A DNA stretch of 64,000 nt from Prochlorococcus sp. AG-355-P07 (lineage in GTDB: Bacteria > Cyanobacteriota > Cyanobacteriia > PCC-6307 > Cyanobiaceae): the NCBI GenBank assembly GCA_003280575.1, contig QCEN01000001.1, positions 186,001-250,000 on the forward strand, read 5' to 3'. The notes below the pieces were generated by a model. That model was not told where the DNA came from. It searched no databases and worked only from the letters and a program-made list of their open reading frames with translations. Shown here piece after piece: positions 55,988 to 64,000 of this stretch (positions are counted from its first letter, which is position 1; each line of letters begins with the position of its first letter). The translations under genes were made by a program, and so were the position numbers.

Positions 55988-57203
55988 TTTCGTCCCACCA
56001 TTCAAACATGGAGATAAGAATTTGATTGCTAAGCTCCATACCTTTTGGATCACTTAAAAAGAATCTATTGCCCTTTCTCACTAGTAGTCCACTTTCAAGA
56101 AATCTTTCCCATTTAGAAAGTAATTTTCTAAAATTTATTTCCAATTTTTTATTTTCCCAGTTTTGTTCTTCAAAAAATTTATAGATATCTATACCCTCTT
56201 TTAATCTCAAACCCAACATTATTTTCTCATCAAGTTCTCCATAGACAAAATCTTGATTAGTAAGGGATGAATCTAGATTAAGTTCGAATTGCCTAATTAC
56301 CCATTCTTTATATTCCTTACTAACTCTTGGTCTAGTTAACTTTTCTCCCCAAGGAGAACTAGTGGAACCTTGACCAAAACTCCACCAACCTAATCCACTC
56401 CAATAAACTCTATTATGCCTGGATTGATGACCCGGGAGAGAATAATTTGAGATTTCATATCTTGAATACCCTATGTTTTTTAAAATAAAATGAGTTGATT
56501 CACTATTTCTAAAAGCCTCTTCATCACTTGGAAGTTTTAATTTTCCTAAATTTTCAAGTTTTTTAAAAACAGTTCCATTTTCAATATTTAAATCGTAAAT
56601 GGATATGTGTGGTGGTGAAAAAGTTATTGCTTTTTTTAAGTCATCTTGCCATTCTTTGAATCCACTAAGTGGCAAGTTCTGAATTAAATCTAAACTCCAG
56701 CTTTTTATTAACCCAGAATCGTATACTCCTTTCAACCAAGTACAAGATCTTTCAGCATCTTCTCTCAAATGCCGTCTTCCTGCCTTTTTCAATATTTGAT
56801 TATTAAAACTTTGTACACCGAGACTAAATCTATTTATCCCAGCATTTATGTATCCATAAAGATCATCTTGATTAAAACTAGCTGGGTCAATCTCCATAGA
56901 AATTTCAGCACCATAGTCAATTCCATAATTTTCTTTAAAAAGATCAATTAAATCTTCTATTTGTTTAGGATCTAAAATTGATGGTGTACCACCACCCACA
57001 TAAATTGTCGAAAGAGATGATTTATGCTTAATTGATAATATTTCTTTGTGTAGAAAGTTCAAATATTCTTTAACAGTTTTGCTTCCATAACCTTGCAAAG
57101 TTTCAACTTTGTTTCCTAATGGAATGACAGCAAAATCACAATAAAAGCACCTTCTATGGCAAAAAGGGATGTGTACGTAAGCACTTCTTGGAAACTTATT
57201 CAT
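55980..57203 (-). CDS. hemW: Radical SAM heme chaperone HemW (CPO-like)
   Basis: This 407-residue protein has AYVHIPFCHRRCFYCDFAV near the N-terminus; the CxxxCxxC holds the 4Fe-4S cluster. Further blocks are TIYVGGGTPSIL, EISMEIDPASF, NRFSLGVQSFN, and the C-terminal domain EKIMLGLRLKEGID. The HemW group lacks the additional Cys of true coproporphyrinogen dehydrogenase HemN, as here, and transfers heme instead. It overlaps panB tail-to-tail by 8 bp and is divergent from the PIN-TRAM gene. Confidence 0.88.
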   Translation of the reverse strand: MNKFPRSAYVHIPFCHRRCFYCDFAVIPLGNKVETLQGYGSKTVKEYLNFLHKEILSIKHKSSLSTIYVGGGTPSILDPKQIEDLIDLFKENYGIDYGAEISMEIDPASFNQDDLYGYINAGINRFSLGVQSFNNQILKKAGRRHLREDAERSCTWLKGVYDSGLIKSWSLDLIQNLPLSGFKEWQDDLKKAITFSPPHISIYDLNIENGTVFKKLENLGKLKLPSDEEAFRNSESTHFILKNIGYSRYEISNYSLPGHQSRHNRVYWSGLGWWSFGQGSTSSPWGEKLTRPRVSKEYKEWVIRQFELNLDSSLTNQDFVYGELDEKIMLGLRLKEGIDIYKFFEEQNWENKKLEINFRKLLSKWERFLESGLLVRKGNRFFLSDPKGMELSNQILISMFEWWDEIN

Positions 57204-57236
57204 AATTTCAATGCATTTTTAAAGCTCCAAAAATCC

Positions 57237-57267
57237 AATAAGGATCGAAAAAAATAAAATCCTTATT
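57237..57267. repeat. Inverted repeat between divergent starts
   Basis: AATAAGGAT and ATCCTTATT form a perfect 9-bp inverted repeat with a 13-nt A-rich spacer, midway between hemW and the PIN-TRAM gene. No T-run follows, so it is unlikely to be a terminator. It could be a protein-binding operator; no regulator is known. Confidence 0.45.
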
Positions 57268-57300
57268 TACTCAATTAGTAAATCCTAGTAGATTAGATAT

Positions 57301-58410
57301 ATGTCAGATATCTTAGTACTAATTTTATTTGTATTGTCTGGAGCTGCTTCAGGTTGGCTTGGGGTTGATTTATTACCAGTAGACATATTCAAACAGGTAT
57401 CTAATGTAGAGGGTTTTAGGATCGTTTTAGCAATAATAGGGTTTTTCATTGGTCTTGCAGCTGGTTTTGTATTCTTACAACTTAGAAAAACTTTCCTTGA
57501 TCAAATAAGGACAATGCCTACAGATTTATTAATTAGTAGATCAGTTGGCTTGATTTTAGGATTACTTGTTGCCAATCTCCTTCTTGCACCAATACTTTTA
57601 ATTCCCTTTCCCAGAGAGGTCTTTTTTGCAAAACCCTTAGCGGCTATATTGAGCAATATTTTCTTTGGTGTTCTTGGTTACAAGTTAGCAGATACTCATG
57701 GAAGAACATTTTTGAGACTATTTAATCCAAATAATACGGATGCTTATTTAGTTAATGAAGGAATACTTCCTGCTGCAAGTCCAAAAATTCTTGATACCAG
57801 TGTAATTATTGATGGCAGAATAAATGGCCTGTTAAGTTGCGGGTTGTTGGAAGGACAATTAATTGTTGCTCAAAGTGTAATTGATGAATTACAAACTTTA
57901 GCTGACTCAAGCAGTAATGAAAAAAGGTCTAAAGGCAGGAGAGGTCTAAAATTGTTGAAAGAATTAAGAGATTTATACGGGAGAAGACTTGTAATAAATC
58001 CAACAAAGTATGAAGGAAATGGGGTAGATGAAAAACTCTTAAAAATTACTGAGGATATGACAGGGACTCTAATTACAGCCGATTATAATCTTTCTCAGAT
58101 TGCGGAAGTTAAAGAATTAAAAGTTATGAATTTGAGTGATCTAGTTATTGCTTTAAGACCAGAAGTACAGCCAGGAGAATCACTTAATATAAAAATCGTA
58201 AGAGAGGGTAAAGAAAAAATGCAAGGTATCGGATATTTAGATGACGGAACCATGGTGGTTATTGATGAAGCGAAGAATTTTGTGGGAAGTAGATTAGATA
58301 TCGTTATAACAGGAGCACTACAAACTCCCACTGGAAGAATGGTATTTGGAAAACTGATAAATAATCCTGAGTCAAACAAATCTTTTAAATCACCAGCGAC
58401 ACAGGGCTAA
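57301..58410 (+). CDS. PIN-TRAM membrane protein (YacL-like)
   Basis: This 369-residue protein has four hydrophobic segments in the first 130 residues, then a PIN-type nuclease domain at about 150-280, with KILDTSVIIDGRINGL, QSVIDELQTLAD, KGRRGLKLLKEL and LITADYNLSQIA (acidic metal ligands present), and a TRAM domain at about 290-350 (QGIGYLDDGTMVVIDEA, GRMVFGK). The layout matches YacL-type proteins. The nuclease target is unknown. clpR starts 40 bp later. Confidence 0.88.
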   Translation: MSDILVLILFVLSGAASGWLGVDLLPVDIFKQVSNVEGFRIVLAIIGFFIGLAAGFVFLQLRKTFLDQIRTMPTDLLISRSVGLILGLLVANLLLAPILLIPFPREVFFAKPLAAILSNIFFGVLGYKLADTHGRTFLRLFNPNNTDAYLVNEGILPAASPKILDTSVIIDGRINGLLSCGLLEGQLIVAQSVIDELQTLADSSSNEKRSKGRRGLKLLKELRDLYGRRLVINPTKYEGNGVDEKLLKITEDMTGTLITADYNLSQIAEVKELKVMNLSDLVIALRPEVQPGESLNIKIVREGKEKMQGIGYLDDGTMVVIDEAKNFVGSRLDIVITGALQTPTGRMVFGKLINNPESNKSFKSPATQG

Positions 58411-58450
58411 ATCTAGCTAGAATCAAATCAATCTTAATTTTGTGATACAA

Positions 58451-59113
58451 ATGACTGTATCTGCTCCTTATTACGGCGAAAACACCGTTATGAGGACTCC
58501 GCCACCTGATCTTCCCTCTCTTTTGCTTAAAGAGAGAATTGTCTACCTTGGTTTACCATTATTTTCAGATGATGATGCTAAAAGACAACTAGGGATGGAT
58601 GTTACCGAGCTAATCATTGCTCAACTTCTTTATCTAGAGTTTGAAGATCCAGAAAAACCTATTTATTTCTACATCAATTCAACAGGCACAAGTTGGTACA
58701 CTGGTGACGCAGTTGGTTTTGAAACAGAAGCATTCGCTATCTGCGACACAATTAGCTACATTAAACCACCTGTTCATACAATATGTATTGGTCAAGCAAT
58801 GGGGACCGCTGCAGTTATTCTTTCATCTGGGACTAAAGGGCAAAGAGCTGCTCTCCCACATGCCTCTATTGTTTTACATCAGCCTATAAGCGGAGCTAGA
58901 GGTCAAGCAACAGATATCCAAATAAGAGCTGAAGAAGTTTTGAAAAATAAAAAATCAATGTTAGAGATTTTATCTCGTAATACTGGAAAGACTATCGAAG
59001 AACTCTCTAAAGACTCTGACAGGATGAGTTATCTCAACCCTCAAGAAGCCCTAGATTATGGAGTTATCGATAGAATACTCACAAATCAAAAAGATTTACC
59101 AAATAAAATTTAA
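58451..59113 (+). CDS. clpR: Inactive Clp subunit ClpR
   Basis: This 220-residue ClpP paralogue has [19 protein letters not shown] where the catalytic Ser of active ClpP (ASMGAFLL) is replaced by Gly, the mark of cyanobacterial ClpR. The His (IVLHQP) is still present. With ClpP it forms the mixed ClpP3/R core of cyanobacteria. I choose ATG 58451; a GTG three codons earlier (58442) is open. The active clpP follows 25 bp later on the same strand. Confidence 0.93.
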   Translation: MTVSAPYYGENTVMRTPPPDLPSLLLKERIVYLGLPLFSDDDAKRQLGMDVTELIIAQLLYLEFEDPEKPIYFYINSTGTSWYTGDAVGFETEAFAICDTISYIKPPVHTICIGQAMGTAAVILSSGTKGQRAALPHASIVLHQPISGARGQATDIQIRAEEVLKNKKSMLEILSRNTGKTIEELSKDSDRMSYLNPQEALDYGVIDRILTNQKDLPNKI

Positions 59114-59138
59114 CTTTCACAAACAACTTTTTAAAATC

Positions 59139-59750
59139 ATGCCAATAGGAACTCCAAGTGTGCCTTATAGACTTCCCGGAAGTCAATACGAAAGATGGGT
59201 TGACATATACACAAGATTAGGTGTTGAAAGAATTCTTTTCCTTGGACAAGAAGTTAATGATGGCATTGCTAATAGCCTTGTAGCACAAATGCTTTATCTA
59301 GATTCTGATGACAATTCCAAACCTATTTATCTATACATAAATAGCCCAGGAGGATCAGTAACTGCTGGCTTGGCTATTTATGACACTATCAAATACGTAA
59401 AAAGTGATGTGGTAACCATTTGCGTAGGCCTCGCCGCCTCAATGGGTGCGTTCCTTTTGGCTGCTGGAACAAAAGGTAAAAGAGTTGCTTTGCCACATAG
59501 CCGAATTATGATTCATCAACCCCTAGGAGGAACATCTCAACGGCAAGCAAGTGATATTGAAATAGAAGCTAAAGAAATTTTAAGAATTAAAGATATGTTA
59601 AATATGTCTATGGCAGATATGACAGGTCAATCTTTTGAGAAAATCGAAAAGGATACCGATAGAGATTATTTTCTCAGTGCGGAAGAGGCAAAAAACTATG
59701 GCTTAATCGATAGGGTAATTACACATCCTAGCGAAGCAAACCAGTCTTAA
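59139..59750 (+). CDS. clpP: ATP-dependent Clp protease proteolytic subunit
   Basis: The 203-residue serine protease has [13 protein letters not shown] with the catalytic Ser, IMIHQPLGG with the His, and the Asp in [21 protein letters not shown] start it at ATG 59139 ([11 protein letters not shown]), since the longer open frame upstream overlaps clpR and is not conserved. Paired with clpR, it matches the cyanobacterial ClpP3-ClpR genes. Confidence 0.95.
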   Translation: MPIGTPSVPYRLPGSQYERWVDIYTRLGVERILFLGQEVNDGIANSLVAQMLYLDSDDNSKPIYLYINSPGGSVTAGLAIYDTIKYVKSDVVTICVGLAASMGAFLLAAGTKGKRVALPHSRIMIHQPLGGTSQRQASDIEIEAKEILRIKDMLNMSMADMTGQSFEKIEKDTDRDYFLSAEEAKNYGLIDRVITHPSEANQS

Positions 59751-59860
59751 ATTTTCAAAATAAATATTTAAATTTTAATTTTTAAATTAATAATCTTTTG
59801 GTTTATTTACACCTTTAATGTCTAAAATATTAATTATTCAATGCAAAGAAGCTCCTACTA

Positions 59861-60850
59861 ATGACCCAACTCTTTTACGACACAGATGCAGATCTAAGTC
59901 TTTTAAATAATAAGACGATAGCAATTATAGGATATGGATCACAAGGTCACGCACATGCCCTAAACCTAAAGGATAGCGGTATGGATGTAATTGTCGGATT
60001 ATATGAAGGAAGTAAGTCTGAAAGCAAAGCTATAAGTGATGGTCTAGAAGTTATTAGTGTTTCTGAAGCTTGCAAAAAAGCAGACTGGATTATGATCCTC
60101 CTTCCAGATGAATTTCAAAAAGATGTCTATCTTAAAGAAATAGAACCAAATTTAAAAGAAGGAAAGATATTAAGCTTTGCTCATGGCTTTAATATAAGAT
60201 TTGGACTTATTAAACCTCCTAGTTTTGTAGATGTCGTAATGATTGCTCCAAAAGGACCTGGACATACTGTTCGTTGGGAATATCAAAATGGTCAAGGTGT
60301 TCCCGCATTGTTCGCAGTCGAGCAGGATTATTCTGGAAGTGCAAGATCATTTGCGATGGCTTACGCAAAAGGGATTGGAGGAACGCGAGCTGGGATACTT
60401 GAAACAAATTTCAAAGAAGAAACAGAAACTGATTTATTTGGCGAACAAGCGGTTTTATGCGGAGGCCTATCAGAACTTGTTAAATCAGGCTTTGAAACTC
60501 TTGTAGAGGCAGGATATCAACCAGAACTTGCATACTTCGAATGTTTGCATGAAGTTAAACTAATTGTTGATCTAATGGTGAAGGGTGGCTTATCTCAAAT
60601 GAGAGATTCCATTTCCAATACCGCAGAATATGGAGATTATGTAAGTGGTAAAAGACTTATAAACAGTGATACGAAGAGAGAAATGCAGAAAATTCTAAAA
60701 GATATTCAAGATGGAACTTTCGCTAAAAATTTTGTAGAAGAATGTGATAAAAACAAACCCTTAATGACAAAATTAAGAGAAGAGAACTCAAAACACGAAA
60801 TTGAGAAAGTAGGTAAAGGTCTACGCTCGATGTTCAGTTGGCTGAAATAA
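59861..60850 (+). CDS. ilvC: Ketol-acid reductoisomerase
   Basis: IlvC isomerises and reduces acetohydroxy acids in branched-chain amino acid synthesis. The 329-residue class I enzyme has [17 protein letters not shown] near residue 25, [32 protein letters not shown] and ISNTAEYGD. All metal and NADPH sites are present. cbiB starts 13 bp before the stop. Confidence 0.96.
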   Translation: MTQLFYDTDADLSLLNNKTIAIIGYGSQGHAHALNLKDSGMDVIVGLYEGSKSESKAISDGLEVISVSEACKKADWIMILLPDEFQKDVYLKEIEPNLKEGKILSFAHGFNIRFGLIKPPSFVDVVMIAPKGPGHTVRWEYQNGQGVPALFAVEQDYSGSARSFAMAYAKGIGGTRAGILETNFKEETETDLFGEQAVLCGGLSELVKSGFETLVEAGYQPELAYFECLHEVKLIVDLMVKGGLSQMRDSISNTAEYGDYVSGKRLINSDTKREMQKILKDIQDGTFAKNFVEECDKNKPLMTKLREENSKHEIEKVGKGLRSMFSWLK

Positions 60851-61860
60851 ATTTATTTTTAATATTTCTTGGATCGATAGGTTTTGATTTATTGATTGGC
60901 GATCCAAGATTCTTAATCCACCCTGTTCAAATAATTGGTTTTTACATAAAAAAAATATCTGATTACCTCATAAATAATTTTGGTGAAAATAAAAAATTAT
61001 TATTTTGGGGCGGTTTCATTGTCTCTATATCCACTATTGGAATGAGTTTTAGTTTAGGAAAATTGATAGAACTCAGTTATATTCAATCAAGAAATAATTT
61101 TTTAGGTGGATTGTTAATTTTTTTTGGACTTTCAAGTTGTATTGCCACTAAGGGACTTATTTCAAGTGTGAAAGAGATTGCAGAGCTAATAGAACGTAAG
61201 GAGATTAATGCCCAAAATAAGAGAGTAATCAAAGAGAAAGTTCAAAGAATAGTTAGTAGGGATGTGAGGTCATCTTCTCTAGAACATCTTTTGAGATCAA
61301 GTACCGAGAGTCTTACCGAAAATTCTGTTGATGGAATATTTGGACCATTATTTTGGATTTTTATTGGAATCGTTTTTATGAAGTTTTCAATTTTTCTACC
61401 AGGGCCTTTGTCACTCGGTTTTTCTTATAAAGCAATAAGTACTTTGGACTCAATGATAGGTTACAAATATGATTACTTTAAATATTTAGGTTTTTTCAGT
61501 GCAAAAATTGAAGATGTATTTACGTTTGTTCCTTCAAGATTAGTTTTAATCACGTTGCCTTTAGTTAGTAACAAAATTAATCAATATATATCAATCATAA
61601 AAAAAAGTTATCTAGATGGTAAAAAATACGATTCACCTAATGCTGGGATTTCAGAAGCTATATTTGCTTATATTTCTGACATTAAATTAGGAGGAAAAAG
61701 TAAATACAAAAAAGAAATTATTGAAAAGCCAATAATCAATGCGACTGGAGATAGTTGCACTGGAGAAAAGATTAAATTAATTTGTCAATTAATTTTGAGA
61801 TTACAATTTTTATGGATAATAATTTTTTTTGTCTTAATTTTTTTATTATCTCGAGTTTAA
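60838..61860 (+). CDS. cbiB: Adenosylcobinamide-phosphate synthase CbiB/CobD
   Basis: This membrane enzyme attaches aminopropanol phosphate to cobyric acid. The 340-residue protein has [14 protein letters not shown] near the start, [54 protein letters not shown] and [13 protein letters not shown]-like (here [13 protein letters not shown]), and about four hydrophobic helices. TTG is the start; it overlaps ilvC by 13 bp. cobL at 13550 belongs to the same pathway. Confidence 0.93.
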   Translation: MAEINLFLIFLGSIGFDLLIGDPRFLIHPVQIIGFYIKKISDYLINNFGENKKLLFWGGFIVSISTIGMSFSLGKLIELSYIQSRNNFLGGLLIFFGLSSCIATKGLISSVKEIAELIERKEINAQNKRVIKEKVQRIVSRDVRSSSLEHLLRSSTESLTENSVDGIFGPLFWIFIGIVFMKFSIFLPGPLSLGFSYKAISTLDSMIGYKYDYFKYLGFFSAKIEDVFTFVPSRLVLITLPLVSNKINQYISIIKKSYLDGKKYDSPNAGISEAIFAYISDIKLGGKSKYKKEIIEKPIINATGDSCTGEKIKLICQLILRLQFLWIIIFFVLIFLLSRV

Positions 61861-61909
61861 TTTAGTGATAAATTAGTTTTAAAATTATTAATATAAACAA
61901 AAAGATCCT

Positions 61910-62155
61910 ATGCAAGAAAAAGACTCTCCAATGGAAAATCAAAATGATGATATTACTAGTAAATCATCAACTAATAATGAATTCTCAAAATGGGTAGACA
62001 ATCAAGGGGATGAAGTAAAGAATGTTTTTGGATTTAATAGCAGCGCTGAGCTTGTGAATGGCAGGGCAGCTATGATTGGATTCTTAATGCTCATATTAAC
62101 CGAGTTGGTTTTTAACGGCAGACCCGTGACTTCCTCAATTTTTGGTATCAATTAA
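61910..62155 (+). CDS. High-light-inducible protein (HLIP)
   Basis: This 81-residue protein has a hydrophilic N-terminus of about 40 residues and one Lhc-like helix with SSAELVNGRAAMIGFLMLILTELVF, matching the E-x-x-N-G-R-x-A-M-x-G-F chlorophyll-binding motif. HLIPs bind and protect photosynthetic pigments under stress. The longer N-terminus distinguishes it from the short phage-like HLIPs. The next ORF starts 2 bp after its stop. Confidence 0.9.
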   Translation: MQEKDSPMENQNDDITSKSSTNNEFSKWVDNQGDEVKNVFGFNSSAELVNGRAAMIGFLMLILTELVFNGRPVTSSIFGIN

Positions 62156-62157
62156 AA

Positions 62158-62370
62158 ATGGAAGAAAAAAAATCTAATTCAATTAAAGTAACCCTATACA
62201 TATCTTTATGGGTAATAATTTGGGGAACATTAGGTTCTTTCATCGATTATCCTCTTTATAAAAATAAAATTTACTTAGAAGGAAGTATATATCAATATCT
62301 TACTTTCACAATTACAGCAATAATATCAATAATAAGTGCAAAGTTTTTTTATAAAAGATTTGATTTATAA
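62158..62370 (+). CDS. Small two-helix membrane protein
   Basis: This 70-residue protein has two hydrophobic helices (about residues 10-30, VTLYISLWVIIWGTLGSFI, and 45-62, YLTFTITAIISIISAKFF) joined by a polar loop. No family is recognised. It starts 2 bp after the HLIP stop, so it is probably cotranscribed and may act with it in the thylakoid; this is inference only. It overlaps the convergent gene by 6 bp. Confidence 0.6.
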   Translation: MEEKKSNSIKVTLYISLWVIIWGTLGSFIDYPLYKNKIYLEGSIYQYLTFTITAIISIISAKFFYKRFDL

Positions 62371-62622
62371 AAATTTGTACCTAAATTTCTTTATAATTTT
62401 AGCTGGTTCATTATTGTCATTTGACTCGTAAAGTATCCACTGATGAGTCTCAGTATCATGATCACAGCCATAATTTCCAGATAGATTTTCGTAACTTGAA
62501 AGAGATGAATGACAAATCTGATCTGCCTCAAAAGCAGAGTCGTAACCTGTCAAAAAATATATCAAAAATAGAAGGGATAATAACAAAAAAAATACTTGGA
62601 AAACTAAATTTACTACCTTCAT
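62365..62622 (-). CDS. Small hypothetical with N-terminal helix
   Basis: This 85-residue protein has a strongly hydrophobic N-terminus (about residues 5-25, NLVFQVFFLLLSLLFLIYFL) and a soluble Cys-containing rest (QICHSSLSSYENL, NYGCDHDTETHQW). Two Cys could pair if exported. No family is recognised. Its end overlaps the convergent small membrane protein gene by 6 bp. Confidence 0.5.
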   Translation of the reverse strand: MKVVNLVFQVFFLLLSLLFLIYFLTGYDSAFEADQICHSSLSSYENLSGNYGCDHDTETHQWILYESNDNNEPAKIIKKFRYKFL

Positions 62623-62679
62623 AAGAATTTTCTAAAATTTAAATATATCATTAAAAAAATTTTTTCGATCTAAAGATAT

Positions 62680-62925
62680 TTAACGACCAAAATTAAAAAC
62701 AAAGTCATGGAATTCTTGATTCTTTAAATAAAGGATAACTAGCAATATTAAAATCATATTTAAGCTTAATACTATTGATCCAAAAATGTTTATTTGTTTT
62801 TTACCTGGCAAAGTGTAAGTAAATTTCTTGCCTTTGAGAAAAGCTGCTAAGCCCTTTTTTTCTTTTTTTGATTCTTTTATTTCAGTATCATTTTTGACTT
62901 CATTATCAGAGAAACCTTTCACCAT
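62680..62925 (-). CDS. Small hypothetical with one C-terminal helix
   Basis: This 81-residue protein has a charged N-terminal half (NDTEIKESKKEKKGLAAFLKGK) and a hydrophobic helix at about 50-67 (IFGSIVLSLNMILILLVILYL) ending in a short tail. It looks like a tail-anchored membrane protein. No family is recognised. It lies 57 bp after the next minus-strand gene starts, with no competing ORF. Confidence 0.55.
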   Translation of the reverse strand: MVKGFSDNEVKNDTEIKESKKEKKGLAAFLKGKKFTYTLPGKKQINIFGSIVLSLNMILILLVILYLKNQEFHDFVFNFGR

Positions 62926-62980
62926 TACAACTAAAAAAACAAATTTTATACTATTCCAAAAAAATAAAATTTTTCTATAA

Positions 62981-63292
62981 TTAACAATTTTTAATCACAT
63001 ATGGGATCATTAATGAAATTTTCTCATTTGTGAAATTCCTCAAAAAATAAGCTTCAATAATTGCCGACTGCATCCCCAATAAACTTGATTGACATTTAAA
63101 TTTATTTTGGTCAAATACAACTAACTGAAGTTTTTCTATTTCAGAAACTAACTCTTTACAAACTTGGGGTTGAGAATCTTTAATACAATCACTAGATTTT
63201 TTTAAAATCTTAGATTTTGTTGGTATTGGTTCTGTCATAACAGAATTAGATAAAAACATAAATGTTAGGAATAAAAAAGTTAAACGTTTCAT
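62981..63292 (-). CDS. Small secreted hypothetical
   Basis: This 103-residue protein has a signal peptide (about residues 1-20, RLTFLFLTFMFLSNSVMT). The mature part contains four Cys (SSDCIKDSQPQVCKEL, KFKCQSSL, VIKNC), which could form disulfides. No family is recognised. Secretion into the periplasm is likely. Confidence 0.6.
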   Translation of the reverse strand: MKRLTFLFLTFMFLSNSVMTEPIPTKSKILKKSSDCIKDSQPQVCKELVSEIEKLQLVVFDQNKFKCQSSLLGMQSAIIEAYFLRNFTNEKISLMIPYVIKNC

Positions 63293-63370
63293 TACTTCTT
63301 AAGACTTCAATATTTAGATACTTTGTTAAGAGTTTTTAGTCATTGAGCTAATAGCATTTTATTGAAATTC

Positions 63371-63396
63371 AAAAAAAAAGATGCTCAAAAAGAGCA
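63371..63396 (-). terminator. Intrinsic terminator after HU gene
   Basis: On the minus strand a stem TGCTC-GAGCA with a T5 loop (63382-63396) is followed, after TC, by a run of nine T. It lies about 30 bp past the HU stop, in the right direction for termination. Confidence 0.75.
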
Positions 63397-63425
63397 CCAT
63401 GGTATTAAAGAAATAGATTAAAAGT

Positions 63426-63701
63426 TTACCCTTGAACTCTATCCTTAAAAAGTTTACCTGCTGAAAATGTTGGAACTCTTTTAGCAGGAATTGCTATTTT
63501 TTCGCCTGTTTTAGGGTTTAATCCCTGTCTTGCAGAGCGATCTCTTGGTTCGAAAGAACCAAATCCTAGTATGGAGACTTTTTTGCCTTCCACTACTGAA
63601 TCAACAATAGTTTCAATAGCTGCATCAACAACTAAAGAAACATCCGTTTTTGTGAGCTCTGTACGAGCAGCAACAAGATTTACTAAATCAGCTTTGTTCA
63701 T
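63426..63701 (-). CDS. hup: HU-type DNA-binding protein
   Basis: This small basic nucleoid protein has 91 residues when started at ATG 63701 (MNKADLVNLVAAR), the normal family start. An ATG 11 codons upstream (63734) is open but not conserved. It has the HU pattern TDVSLVVDAAIETIVDSVVEGKKVSILGFGSFEPRDRSARQGLNPKTGEKI, and the DNA arm AIPAKRVPTFSAGKLFKD. A hairpin terminator follows. Confidence 0.96.
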   Translation of the reverse strand: MNKADLVNLVAARTELTKTDVSLVVDAAIETIVDSVVEGKKVSILGFGSFEPRDRSARQGLNPKTGEKIAIPAKRVPTFSAGKLFKDRVQG

Positions 63702-63734
63702 TGAATTGTTTGTAAAGCAGAGATTTAGAGACAA

Positions 63735-64000
63735 GAGTTTTAATCAAGCCTAAAAACCTCGAACTTGCATATCATATGGAGCAAATACAAATACGGCAAC
63801 CGAAAATGCCGGCGGCGCAAAGCTTTATACAAATCTTAGGGACATTTTTAGCTGAAATATTTATTTTTAGGGCGGCATATTTTTCTTATAAAAAAAATAG
63901 ACTTTTTAACAAAGGAACAGCTAAAGCCATTGGTACCACTAGATTTAGCATTAAAAAATCTAACTTGATTTATCAAAGGGAGAAATGTCAAAGGGTCATA
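63735..64000. other. Right-edge region, unassigned
   Basis: The plus strand has an ATG at 63776 whose frame stays open to the window edge (75 codons, starting MEQIQIRQPKMPAAQS). It uses CGG, CCG and GCG codons that are rare in this genome, so its coding status is weak. The minus strand also has a frame open from the edge to TAA at 63848. Between them a GC-rich hairpin CGGCA-TGCCG (about 63799-63816) precedes a T-rich stretch on the minus strand and could end a minus-strand gene entering from the right. I do not assign a product. Confidence 0.3.

Noticed and set aside
59058-59138. N-terminal extension of clpP
   Set aside because: It overlaps the end of clpR in another frame; the Met at 59139 is the standard ClpP start.
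1-64000. CRISPR arrays, insertion sequences, prophage, restriction or toxin-antitoxin systems
   Set aside because: No direct-repeat arrays, transposase, integrase, phage structural or defence proteins were seen; the only clear tandem repeat is the coding one in ffh.

Overview
The window looks like a chromosome segment of a high-light-adapted Prochlorococcus. This is an inference from several signs together: very low GC, small genes packed tightly on both strands with many 1-40 bp overlaps, a nickel superoxide dismutase with its maturation peptidase and nickel transporter, a high-light-inducible protein (HLIP), the cyanobacterial ClpR/ClpP pair, an ARC6/Ftn2-type division protein, DUF3769/DUF3611/DUF3122/TIGR03792 proteins, and many cyanobacterial-type housekeeping enzymes. 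I see no CRISPR array, insertion sequence, integrase or prophage gene.

Layout. (1) 1-5.6 kb: the end of a cell-surface polysaccharide cluster, with the tail of a GDP-mannose dehydratase, an animal-type UDP-glucose dehydrogenase, galE, a UDP-glucuronate epimerase and a GT39 membrane glycosyltransferase. It stops at a tRNA-Ala(GGC) gene, which looks like the edge of a genomic island. (2) 5.7-24.7 kb: core genes for an outer-membrane DUF3769 protein, lexA, argF, ftsH, ribD, cbiET, nadK, pheS, surE, ribF, thiE-thiS, larB, a fused trmD-ispF, and era. (3) 24.8-30.7 kb: a minus-strand run of ftn2, ffh, rpsP, phoH and a Bax-inhibitor-1 protein, ending at a clear intrinsic terminator. (4) 30.8-44.2 kb: pdhA, a group 2 sigma factor, nnrE-D, mnmA, lnt, an FKBP isomerase, the sodN-sodX-sodT nickel module, trpC, lpdA, a SpoU rRNA/tRNA methyltransferase and murA. 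(5) 44.2-57.2 kb: two overlapping micro-ORFs, tRNA-Leu, argD, folC, a GlcD-like oxidase, a cytosine-deaminase-like amidohydrolase, tRNA-His, miaB, a reduced division cluster (ddl, a hypothetical gene, ftsQ, ftsZ), the SRP RNA, panB and hemW. (6) 57.3-64 kb: a PIN-TRAM protein, clpR-clpP, ilvC, cbiB, an HLIP, four small uncharacterised membrane or secreted proteins, HU, and an unassigned right edge.

Functional threads. Cofactor synthesis is well represented: riboflavin/FAD (ribD, ribF), thiamine (thiE, thiS), cobalamin (cbiET, cbiB), NAD(P) (nadK, nnrE-D), pantothenate (panB) and folate (folC). Cell division is covered by FtsZ, FtsQ and Ftn2 (no FtsA seen), and protein targeting by Ffh with its RNA. 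The window is largely ordinary core genome. The observations most worth checking are three gene-boundary problems: trmD-ispF joined by loss of a stop codon, sodX with no canonical start upstream of its catalytic serine next to a T8 run, and the SpoU gene with no canonical start. A pair of stop-start overlapping micro-membrane ORFs with an unusually good Shine-Dalgarno sequence also deserves attention.
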